64,000 nt of DNA from Nematopogon swammerdamellus. Its lineage: Eukaryota > Arthropoda > Insecta > Lepidoptera > Adelidae. A program made the position numbers and the translations under genes. The stretch is taken from assembly GCA_946902875.1 (NCBI GenBank), contig OX336339.1, forward strand, positions 22,909,349 to 22,973,348, written 5' to 3'. Position 1 is the stretch's first letter. Every line of letters starts with the position of its first letter. The notes beneath the pieces were generated by a model. The model made no database searches. It worked only from the letters and a program-made list of their open reading frames with translations, and was not told where the DNA came from. Of this stretch, positions 18,826 through 28,515 are shown in pieces.

Positions 18826-19247
18826 AGAATAAATAAAACCAAATATTGGTGTAATAAAACAATTTAATTCATAGGTAACAAAAATTATAGCTCAGCGAGA
18901 TCATCATTATACATTATTTTTTATTAATGTTTTAGTTATAAATAATATTCCTTATTTATTGATATGAACAAACAGTTCAAAAGTTAAGAACTTCGTTCAT
19001 ATCATAACATACCCTGAGATATATTTTACAGTTTGTAAAACTGATTTGATCAACAACACAAAAGTATATCCTCCATTGCATTTGCGTGTGCTATATACGA
19101 CAGAAGCAATATTTAGAGAGAAATCCAAATACTAAACATACGAGGTAGAAAACAACCTGACGTACCGATGCAGGATGTCCCGAAAAATTCATGCAATAAA
19201 ATATATAACCTATTATGAAGTGAGTGGTGCTTTCAAAGATGGCAATA
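18826..19247. other. AT-rich, nothing recognised
   Basis: No repeat landmark or plausible exon seen. Confidence 0.45.
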
Positions 19248-19653
19248 AGCGGCGGGTGGCCGAGTGGTTTGGGCATCGGCTTCTCATGCGGGAGGTCCGA
19301 GGTTCGAATCCGGTCGGCGTGTACCAATGAGTTTTTTCTCACGAAAAAAATTACGTGCATACCTACACCTGCTGCTTCACCGTTCGGAACCGGTGTAAAA
19401 CTGTAGGTCCCTTCCCTTGCCCCTTACTAGGTGGTAGGCTCAAATTGTAGCCGACTGGGTTGGTACCACCGTACTGGATGTAAGATGGCCGCAAGCAGCC
19501 TCGGTTGTGTTCTCCTCTAGTCCAGTATAGACAGCAATCCAGGGAAGTCTCCGGTATGGCACCTACCTTCTCGGAGGTGATATTGGCTAGTCAGAGCATG
19601 TGCTTTGGCCCCTCTGAATCAGCCACCCATATCGGATTACATAAAAAAAAAAT
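19248..19653 (+). repeat. SINE-B full-length copy (tRNA-Leu/Ser-like head)
   Basis: The head 'ggcgggtggccgagtggttt' contains an A box (TGGCCGAGTGG). 45-55 bp on is a perfect B box (GGTTCGAATCC). Then come 'gtgtaccaatgagttttttc', the core from 'aaactgtaggtcccttccct' to 'gttggtaccaccgtactg', the tail to 'cggattacat' and an A-run. This is a pol III-type tRNA-derived SINE, not a functional tRNA gene. Confidence 0.95.
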
Positions 19654-19707
19654 AGCAACGAATAAGTTCAGACACAATAAATTATTTCACCTTCATTATG
19701 CACTGTT

Positions 19708-19780
19708 TCGGAGGTGATATTGGATGATCGCAGCATGTTCTCTGGCCCCTCGGTCTCCAGCACACCAAATTACATAAAAA
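19708..19780 (+). repeat. SINE-B 3'-end fragment
   Basis: 'ttcggaggtgatattgg' followed by diverged 'gcagcatgttctctggcccc' and 'aaattacataaaaa' matches the last 75 bp of SINE-B. It lies just after the full copy, so it may be a partial tandem or an older insertion. Confidence 0.7.
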
Positions 19781-19828
19781 CAATGTATTGCTTAAGTTTA
19801 AATTTTATTTAATCTGCTGAAGTAGTTA

Positions 19829-20035
19829 TTAGGGTTCTGGACAATATTACCAAGTCTACAATGTCTGTCCATCTGTCCTACCTTTAATGGGCTGTATCTT
19901 TTGAACCGTAATAGGTAGCCGAGCCGATTTAAAATTAAGAGGGGTCCCCATACAAGAAACGTGTTTTTTTGGACGTTTTTTTGCGGTGCGGAAACCTCGG
20001 TGCGCATGTTCGACTCGCACTGGGCCATCTACACT
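19829..20035 (-). repeat. Family D repeat
   Basis: Begins as 'ttagggttctgg' and contains 'tctgtccatctgtcc', 'gtatcttttgaaccgtaata', 'cccatacaagaaacgtg', 'gcggaaacctcggtgcgc' and 'cgactcgcactgggcc'. These are inverted relative to the + strand copies at 46157 and 51296. Confidence 0.8.
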
Positions 20036-21937
20036 GTGGCAATAAAGTCACGTTGGAATGTATATACTGGAGGACACCTACATATGTGTGCTGGAAATGA
20101 GAATTCTCAGTGTTTCCGAGCATCCTGTGCCGCTTCACAGCCACGCATCCTTCCACTCAGCCACTCAATCTTCAAAGCGGGATGCGGACGCGACTCTTCC
20201 TGGATTCTCGCAGAAAGGATATTAGACCCAGATCGACAGCCGCTTCTCCGCCCGCTCCTCACAGCTCACATAGTGCATAGTGCATACACTGAATGAGTAA
20301 CAGACTTGCGTGTCTGCGACACGGCAACGGAGATGAGATTGGCCAGGAGATGGGTAACCGATGAAGTTTACGAGACATCTTTTAAAGTTGCAAGCTTTTT
20401 AATTTAGATGTATTCACTTCCTTTCTATTCGAAATTCAAATGGTTTCTGTTGATTTGTTGTTAGCAATTTGAAGACTCATGTGCTACATGACTAACATGA
20501 CTCGGCGGTAGGTCAGTGCCAAAGTGAGAGGTGGCTACCCGTCGCCCTTTAGCACGGCATCTTGTCGTTATCCCTTAGTCGCCTTTACGACATGCACGGC
20601 ACGACTTATTGATCATACGAAAATAATATTTCTCTGATTGGCCAATAGGTTTCTTTGGGGTATAGGTTTCTAAATTCGAAATGGTCTAGAAATGATTCCT
20701 TAGTGAATTTGGCGGCATCCAATGCACGTACATACTATTTGGCACTATCAACCGTAGCGACTTGATGAAAAAACATAACATTAATAAAATTCTAGAGTAT
20801 AATTGTGCCAGAGTACTATATTTCCGGATACTTCCAGATGGCACGCGCGTGACACATATTGTGCGTCACAAGTTTTAATTCATTAGCTAATTCTGGCAAT
20901 TTTTCTTATAAAAAGGTGCTAGTGGTGCCAATTCTTGGTTAAATAGACTAGCAACTATTATCAAACATGACAGGGCAGCACGTCACCTTCACACAGAAAA
21001 GAATTTTTGAAAATGAAAAAAAAAAAAATTCACTCTTGACAATTGACATTTCCACTGACACTGGACTATGTTTAGGTTTACCGTAATTCGTGTTACCCGT
21101 ATTCGATAGTTTCGTTACCTTTATTTTGATATTTGACTTGTATGGGGAAATTATACAGTTTTGGTCAGAAAAAAATCGAAAAAAAATGTCGGGTGTGTTT
21201 TGTTTTGCCTAGAGACGCGCGCGCCAAAATTTCGCGTTTTTGCGCGCGGCAAATATGGCTGGGACTCAAAGGTAGGAAAGGTAGGTAAGCATTTTAATAT
21301 GGCGGCAGTCAAAGGGACACCACACTTGCACACCAATGAAAAAATGGGACAAACTAAACTACTTTATGGGCATTGTTTCACTGGCATCTTCCACTGGCTC
21401 CACCTTAAGGTGCTTCGAACATATTTGTCTCGCCTAGATTTAAGTTATTCGCCGTTTTATTTATTCTGTATGTGTTTCTGCTAGTTATTCCGATATCATA
21501 ATCATAAAAAAGAAAAGTTTATAAAAAATCTGCGAGGACTTAAAAGTGAAACACCGAGGAGATGAAATCATACAGCAATATCTGCAGCACAGCCAGGCCG
21601 TAGGCTGTTTATCGTTGCTCGAAATAATAACCTCTCAAAGCAGGCTGAAGCGCGGGGACAAAATTGCCAGATGACCTGAAGATATTGGTAGGAATTGGAG
21701 CGGAAGTAGCGCCCGCGGAGCCGGCGAGATTCTTGTTATTGGAATGTCTTTGTTAGTTACCTCGTTGGGTGCTTTCCTGTCCGGATTGCGTTATGGAGTA
21801 CGGAGAAATAGAGTAGAAGACGTCTCGCGGGATTTTATTAATGTATTTTATTAATGTTTAGAATGTATAAATAGTCTAAGCGTCAGTGAGTATAAATTAT
21901 GTGGTCAAATAGTGTATGATTTTGAATATATTATGTA
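20036..21937. other. Mostly unique DNA, no gene recognised; one family E fragment
   Basis: At 20505-20605 a piece matches the 3' half of family E ('gccaaagtgagaggtggcta', 'agcacggcatcttg', 'cttatcccttagtcgcc', 'cgacatgcacgg'). Other stretches show no repeat landmark. Frames at 19961-20296 and 21161-21484 have no domain I recognise. Confidence 0.45.
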
Positions 21938-22312
21938 TAGCTTTTGCCCGCGGCTTCGCTCGCGTGAGATTCGTATTTAAAAAGAAGAAAGTAAGTAAGC
22001 CCACTACTTATACCGTACATTTATTTCTTTATATGTATGAGAGCCACATCTTAGCGTAACTGGAACTGAATTTTATTTAGTCTATCCTGTGTCCCGTATA
22101 GTAAAATGTGCTTGTACTAAGTTTCATCGAATTCGGACGATCGGTTTAAGAGTTACGGAGGAACATACATACATACATACATACAGAAAATATTTCTAAA
22201 AATCGTCAATTTAGTTTTAGTATCATACATAGAATCTACAAAACTATCTCATAAAACAATGTAAATAAGTTACTTAACAACCCCTTACAGATTTATTATT
22301 TGTATTGATGAT
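21938..22312 (+). repeat. Family C repeat, near full length
   Basis: Starts 'agcttttgcccgcggcttcg', contains 'catcttagcgtaactggaac' and 'aagagttacggaggaacata' with (CATA)n, and ends 'cagatttattatttgtattg'. Confidence 0.85.
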
Positions 22313-22646
22313 TGATATTATGTCTGAGTAATTAGGAATATTTGGATATTTATCATTTACATTTTATATAAAAATTTTAGGTCATATTTTCCAATGAATA
22401 ATTTTATTTCAAAAGCATTGAATGAATATACTAGTTACTTCGAAATATGCAATCAACCCATCGACCACTTACTAGCCCAGGGACGCAAAAAAAGCGTATT
22501 GCAATATTCAATCCGACTGCCCAAAAAATCGAGGCGTGCAGAATGAAGAGGGGACCGTCTTCGGGGAGGAAGCGACCCGAGCGACGGCCAATCGAACGCG
22601 GTGACATTCAGCGGCAGCCGTTGCGCGTGGTGTTTACGTCGCGTTA

Positions 22647-22975
22647 CATACATACATATCACACACGCTGAATCCCGACACTCGTGGTTAAGCAGAGTAA
22701 TCAGTGTTGTGCTGCAAGAACTCTGGTAATTGCAGCACAACACCGACCACCACGTTTCGCAAAGTATTCGAACAAGATTCAATGGATCAAGCAGCAAGTA
22801 AGGCACGAAGACCCACCTCATGCATGACTCGGTGGAAGTACCGTGCCAAGGTGAGAGGTGGCGATCCTGTCACCCTTTAGCACGGCATCTTTTCCTTATC
22901 CCTTAGTCGCCTTTTGCGACATGCATGGGGAGAGATGCAGTGGGGATATTATTTTTAAGTACCGGTCCCACACGT
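22647..22975 (+). repeat. Family E repeat with conserved internal hairpin
   Basis: Runs from 'catacatacatatcacacac' and 'gctgaatcccgac' to 'gtaccggtcccacacg'. It shares most of its length with 56455-56735. Inside, 'gtgttgtgctgca' (22703 on) pairs with 'tgcagcacaacac' (22731 on). The 3' part alone recurs at 20505 and 47041. Confidence 0.8.
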
Positions 22976-22977
22976 CG

Positions 22978-23745
22978 CGTTTTATTTATTTTTTTATTTT
23001 TTTATTTATTTTATTTGGAGACACCAACGAGTAACACGTTGAAGTTTTGTAAACCCTATTTTATAATAGGGTTTACAAAACTTCAACATAAAACATTGGG
23101 TATTGTGTTACCCAGCACCGTATCCCACAGATAAAATATAGAAGAATCGAGACTTACATTCAAACGTGATTCAAAACATACAATCCTAGCAATCAAATTT
23201 AACAAAAACATTTTAAAATTAATTTACGCGAAAGGGAAAAAACAAACCAAAAAAAGACCAAAGCTAACGCTACTCACACAGTATTACCTAAGGAAAGTAA
23301 TACTAACTATAATATAATACTAACTTAATACAGATCGTACAATCAGGCAACACAGATTTAGGCAGATTTATTTAATTTGAGTATAGATTTCGTCCTATCC
23401 TTGAATTGTGGCAAACTCAGATTCCAAAAATCTAGATCAATGAAATTTTCATTGAAGCAGCGTGTCATCCTACCTAGTGGCACACGGCGACCAGCATTAG
23501 TGCGGAATGGAACAACGTAGAAGGCGTTGTTACTTCTAGTTGTTCGTGGAGGTACATAAAAATTTATTTGGCCGAGAAGTGCCGGCGTTGTGTGCGCTTT
23601 CAGCGCATAAACGTACTCAGACGGCAAGGGCGAGCGGTTTGTGGTCCCTAGGATCAGTAGTCGGTGCATCGACTCTCCCCCATATTGTTTTATCAGCTCG
23701 GGCCAAAGGAACGCTCTAATGAGGTCTGGACGGGAAACACGTGGA
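22978..23745 (-). mobile_element. 5'-truncated non-LTR retrotransposon (RT C-terminus plus 3' UTR)
   Basis: On the - strand an open frame from about 23742 to 23358 reads SRPDLIRAFLWPELI, later EYVYALKAHTTPALLG, INFYVPPRTTRSNNAFYVV, PFRTNAGRRVPLGRMTR and CFNENF, then a stop. The '..P.RTN.G..PL.RM.R..NE' pattern is typical of the extreme C-terminus of insect non-LTR ORF2 proteins. A 3' UTR follows to a (TAAA)n/A-rich tail at about 22978-23020. The 5' end is truncated. Confidence 0.65.
23038..23087. repeat. Perfect 23-bp hairpin in the retroelement 3' UTR
   Basis: The 23-nt arm 23038-23060 ('gttgaagttttgtaaaccct..') is followed by loop TTAT and its exact reverse complement at 23065-23087. Pairing resumes outside with gtaacac (23031-23037) and gtgttac (23106-23112). 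Confidence 0.95.
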
Positions 23746-24701
23746 TAGTATTTCGGCTAGCTGTAATTGCGACACGGTCCACATTCCCAGATAAAGGGGC
23801 CTCGGTATAAAATTAATTAATTGATCGTAGCGGGGAGCCCATTGTGACGTGGACAATGATGTGGTGTATGCCTCTGACAGTTAATCAATATGCTGTTGTC
23901 GGGAGCGGTGTAACCGCTGCCCACCTGTACTCATTCTAACCAATACGCGCTATACCCAGGCACTGGCAACACTATGGCTTTGGCGCATTAGTGTATGTGA
24001 CCACCGCAGGTGACCGCAGACTGCGCGGGTGTCATTTTGTGATTGCTTTTGAGGGAGTATGCATTTGGAAATGCGTTATAGAAAGGTTCGGACTTGGACG
24101 CATAAATTAGAACGATAAAAAAGGATGGACGGCGGACTGTCAAATGCTTGTATGAGAACTAGCGTCGCCGAGTTGCGGGGAGCGGAGTGTACTTACCGAT
24201 GATAAGATATTCCACTACTGTGCACACTAAACTTGGCTGTAGTGTTTTTACACGTAAACACATGCGGGCATTTTAAACAGGTTTTTGCGAACGCAGCCGA
24301 TGACAGACGGGCCAGCGCGCGACCGTTCAATGAAACAAGTATGCTTTTACTTACATCGTGTTACGCTGGCGAGGATAGGGTTCGGGGTCTATACCTTTTT
24401 TATTATCGTTCTAGCACATAAATATACTCGCAGCTGTCGTTCCCATACAAAACATAATATGGTGACGAGAGCTATATTTAGGTGTCTCGAACTATAACTA
24501 GTGAGTTCTTTGCAAAACTGACTAATGTCTGAATGTTCTCTGAGTTCAGAAAACGGAAAAATTACGTTATTTTATTTATTTATTGGAAAACTCAATAGTT
24601 AACTTATGAACAATTATGTACACGTAAATAAAAGATTACAAATTAACTAATAAAGTTTCACGTTGTACTTACATATTTATAGTATTATTATATATTATTA
24701 T
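23746..24701. other. No gene recognised
   Basis: Mixed composition. A TTTA-rich start near 24572 may be the tail of a - strand retroelement 3' UTR. No domain was found in frames 24233-24421 or 24285-24497. Confidence 0.4.
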
Positions 24702-25067
24702 GTCAGCCTCGGTAGCTCAGTGGTGCGGTCGTTCGACTGTTGTTAAGCAACGCTGAACGCGGTCAGTACTTGGATGGGTAACAGCTCGACCGTTGGAGGC
24801 TCCGTGGTTCGGATTCCACGTTAAACTGTAGGTCCCTTCCCTTCTTACCTTACTAGGCGGTAGGGTTTATCCCGGCCGGGTTGGTACCACCGCACTGAGC
24901 GAAACGGCTATGTAAATAGTTCATGTTTTCCCGCGTCCAGTTCAGTGTAGCCGACATGAAATGAAGGGAAGCACTGACATGGCACCTAGTTCACCCGGTG
25001 TTATGGGCTGACATCGCGGATGTTGTAGGTGATGTAGCCAAGTGTGTCAATTTCCAGAAAAAAAAAA
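24702..25067 (+). repeat. SINE-A full-length copy (tRNA/5S composite)
   Basis: Head 'gtcagcctcggtagctcagt' followed by 'ggtgcggtc' (A box TAGCTCAGTGG). The 5S-like tract begins 'ttaagcaacgctgaacgc' and continues 'ggtcagtacttggatggg'. Then come 'gaccgttggaggctccg', the B-box-like 'ggttcggattcc', the core 'aaactgtaggtcccttccct' to 'ggttggtaccaccgcactg', the 3' tail 'gttatgggctgacatcgcgg' and an A-run. The best copy for defining the family. Confidence 0.95.
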
Positions 25068-26011
25068 TTTTTTTTGTCTTTTTATACAACAAAATAAACC
25101 AAAACTAAAACTCATACTGTGTTTTCCAGACACTTTTTATTTTCCACATGTTAGGGAAATACTATCAGTCGCTCTGAATGTTTTCCAATAAAGAAACAGT
25201 GTTAACTAACTGTCGCCAAATTTTTACGAAGGTTCGATCATTAACAGCTCATCCAGTTACTGTTCTCGACCGAGAGCTCACACGAGCTAAATCTCCAAGT
25301 GTGGGCCTCTCTAATCACACCGCTGCGCTGCTGCCACAAAATCTCAATCACAAATGATCCCGCAGCCTCCATGCATCTTTCACTTCCGTTAGCCGGGTTT
25401 TCTGGAGGAGTAATTTGAAAAGGGCACGTAAGCTCGGGGGGACATTATTCCTCTCCCCGTATAATCCGTATTAGGAGCCGGTCGCCAACGTCCCGCCCCG
25501 CCCCGCCCCCGCCTACTTCAACACAAGGCTCTACTTTTGTCCTATTTCTTTCTTATCTCGCTGCAGAATTTGTCTAGGCGGCGCAGTAAAGAGTCCTGCC
25601 ACCACACGTCGGCTATTGCCGCCCTGTTCGGTTTATTTATGTCGTTACGTGTGACACTTTTTGTCTTAATTCCGTTAAAACATTACAATAATATGGAATC
25701 AACTTTTTATTCATTCTGTTAAGACATTGAAACTGTGAATATTTGTATTGTATTGTATTGTATATATTTATTGCACTCAAATAGAATATGCGCAAAAGGT
25801 AACACTTATAACAACAACAATATTTAACTTATAACATGGGATTCAGATGACATAATTTCAAGCTAATAAATTATGCTTCATTCAAGCTTTTAAGCTTAGA
25901 TTTTTATTTATTTAACAATAGCCCTAATTTCTCCATAGAATCTATGTCATGAGAACAATGTTTATTTTGTTTATCACATATTTACATACGCGGCAATTAA
26001 AATGTTGATTT
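25068..26011. other. No gene recognised
   Basis: GC-rich spot at 25480-25510 with tandem 'ccccg'. A (TGTAT)n tract near 25745-25770 followed by 'atttattgcactcaaata' looks like the tail of a - strand retroelement. No plausible exon. Confidence 0.4.
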
Positions 26012-26335
26012 TTAGGGTTCCGTATCCATACAGACGCCTACGTCATCTATGTCTGTCTCTCTGTCTGTCCGTCCGTCCTTCCTATCTAGGGCTGTATGTA
26101 TATTTTAAACCGTAATAGGTAGCTGGTTGAAAATGTCATTGAGTATGTGTTAACATGGCGGATATAAAAAAAAATTAAAAAGTAAATCGGTCCCCGTACA
26201 GGAAACCTGTTAAAATCGATGAGTACATATTCACGCTAGTAAATAATAGATGGCGCCACAGTTACTTTGCAGAAAGACAAAAGATAGACGGATATGATTT
26301 TTTTACAGGTATGGTATAGCGGATTTACGGAACTT
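26012..26335 (-). repeat. Family D repeat
   Basis: Starts 'tttagggttccgtatccata', contains 'acgcctacgtcatctatg', TCTG/TCCG tracts, 'ttaaaccgtaataggtagc' and 'tagatggcgccaca', and ends near 'acggaacttgaccgatttt', an inverted and diverged family head. Confidence 0.75.
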
Positions 26336-28195
26336 GACCGATTTTTTCACTATCTTACGAACAGAGGCATTTTTTGGTATTACGTAAGTTGAGATTTTTT
26401 TATAATAAGATGTGATAATATGTATTTTAAAATATATGTAATTATTACAGCATATTCACAATGATAAAGTATTCCGTCTTTAGTAAAATCTGTGCCGCAT
26501 TACAAACAATGCTAATGAAAATTATTTGCGTTAATCTAAACTGGAAATGGAATTGTGTCGCGAAGGCATGTAATACAGCGCACATAATATGTAGGCGACG
26601 CTGCGAGACATTTTCTTTGTTTACTCCGGTGAAATGTTGTGCCGTTCAATGGAGTTTTTTGGACATAATTTCTATTTAACCCAAATAACAACGAGTAGTT
26701 ATCACAGTTCGGTCGACAAAGTCTGCATTCCTGACATAATTTATTTTTATCATTGAAATCGCGACATGTGGCGCCGAGCCACCCATATAGGTGTTGGTGT
26801 TGGACGCCCATGGAGATTCGATCGTTATGCGGGGCTTGCGTATGCCACACAAATCCGGGCTTAGAAAATTATAATCCCATCAAAATATTCTGAAAAAAGT
26901 CCAAGTTCGACGTACTGCTTGACCAAAAAAATTCATGAAATCTGATGTCTGGTCAAGTTCAACGTTTTTGTATGTTTTTTATGTAAATTGACTTCCTGAG
27001 ACTTGGTCATAGTTCAATCGAAGGTCATTTTGAATTTTGAATTTAGCAGCTATAGGTATCTTGAAATGCACAAATGGTGTAGTTTTGGTGACGGTGTCAA
27101 ATAAAGCGATCTCCCCGGGAACAGCGCACTTACGTTTAAGTATACCTACTTATTTCAATATGTTATACGTGGCATGACTCTCTTTTAAAACTGCTACTTT
27201 TGAGACTATTTTTATAAAAATAATTAATGTATTTGTTCCTGTGATAATGAACACTTTATTTATTTTGAATGACGTAGATCAGAGTTTCCCAAAGACGAAT
27301 ATAATCTGGTGAATCGCAGAACAAACAAATTTATTCATTGTAATTTGAAATTTAGACCCTACTTACTTACATAGATACGATTCTACGATACATATTTTAT
27401 GCTAGGTGGTTTCCGAATAAAAATAGTAGGTCATGGTTCAAAGAGTTTGGAAAACACTGACATAGATTATTAGTCTTTAGTATAAGAGATAACGATCTCG
27501 CCGATTTACCTATTCGTAATATCCAAGTTTTTGTATGTTGTTTTTGTATATGTTTAAACTCAAGCAAAACACACATATTTTCAAAACAGTAGTATTTTCT
27601 CCGTTATGAAAACACTTCATCTGAGCTGAAAAGTTTTGAGTGATTAAAGTCCCTGCGGTTGAGGCTTGATTTATCGGTGTCGAGCGTCAGAAAATTATTA
27701 ATTATAGGGAATTGCTCAATGCTGAGGCCGGCTCGGTCGGCGGGGCGGGGCGGGGCGGGGAGGGGAGGAGACGGGTGCGGTCCGGGCGCATGAAGGCTTA
27801 GGGTACATTTATCAAGGGACTGCAGACGCCACCGCGGCACCGAGGAGCGACACAACGACACTCTGCGAGGTGAGAACCATTTATAAACCTCCCGGCTTGT
27901 GTTTTACATAATTCATTTATAACGCGAACAATCAAAGCGCTCATTTGTTTAAGGATAATGACAAGGGACTCCGGAGCGGCAACGGAGGCGTGATGGAAAG
28001 TTAACGCTGCGCCATCTGTTGCGTTGCGTGTTGTTGCGTGTTGTGACGGCTGCGTCTGGCTCACGGAAGTAGGGTTGCCGCCTTTCCTTGGCTCATTCCC
28101 GAACATTTGAGTTGAAAATAATAAAAATATATTAGTTGGTTAAAAAGCTAAGCTTAGACCTTATTTATTGTAAATTGTATAATTTCAAATCAAAT
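26336..28195. other. No gene recognised; family H fragment and G-rich tract
   Basis: At 26760-26850 lies a diverged family H copy ('cgacatgtggcgccgagcca', 'cacccatataggtg', 'cgcccatggagattcgatcg'), also seen at 53870, 57083 and 58478. At 27740-27770 there is a (GGGGC)n/GGGGA tract able in principle to form a G-quadruplex. The remaining frames have no recognised domain. Confidence 0.45.
27740..27770 (+). repeat. (GGGGC)n tract, potential G-quadruplex
   Basis: Five or more runs of four G separated by one base. The same pentamer, on the opposite strand, forms the tract at 35513-35546. Confidence 0.8.
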
Positions 28196-28515
28196 AAAAA
28201 AAAAAACGTTTATTGCACATAATTGTTGTACAGAAGGTAGCACTTAATGCCTATGGCATTTTCCACCAGCCTACCCTTATTTACATATAGAACCAGGGTA
28301 GGTGAAACAAGACAAGGTAAACAAAACAAAGTCTTATAAAATAGAAAATAGAAGGACAAATAGTATATATCTATATATATAATGCATATAATACACATAT
28401 ATTATTCATAATAAATAATAAACATATATAAACATATACAAAATAAAACTCAGACATTACACAACACATTATGAATTTGCTCAGAAACTAGGGATACGGA
28501 AGTAGGAGATGAGAT

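Noticed and set aside
19251..19325. Functional tRNA gene (Leu/Ser-like)
   Set aside because: A and B boxes are good, but the sequence is the head of a repeated SINE with a long 3' body and A-tail; the same head recurs at 49756 and 59905 (-).
24740..24790. 5S rRNA gene
   Set aside because: Only the internal promoter-like part is present, embedded in a SINE; the 5S ends are missing.
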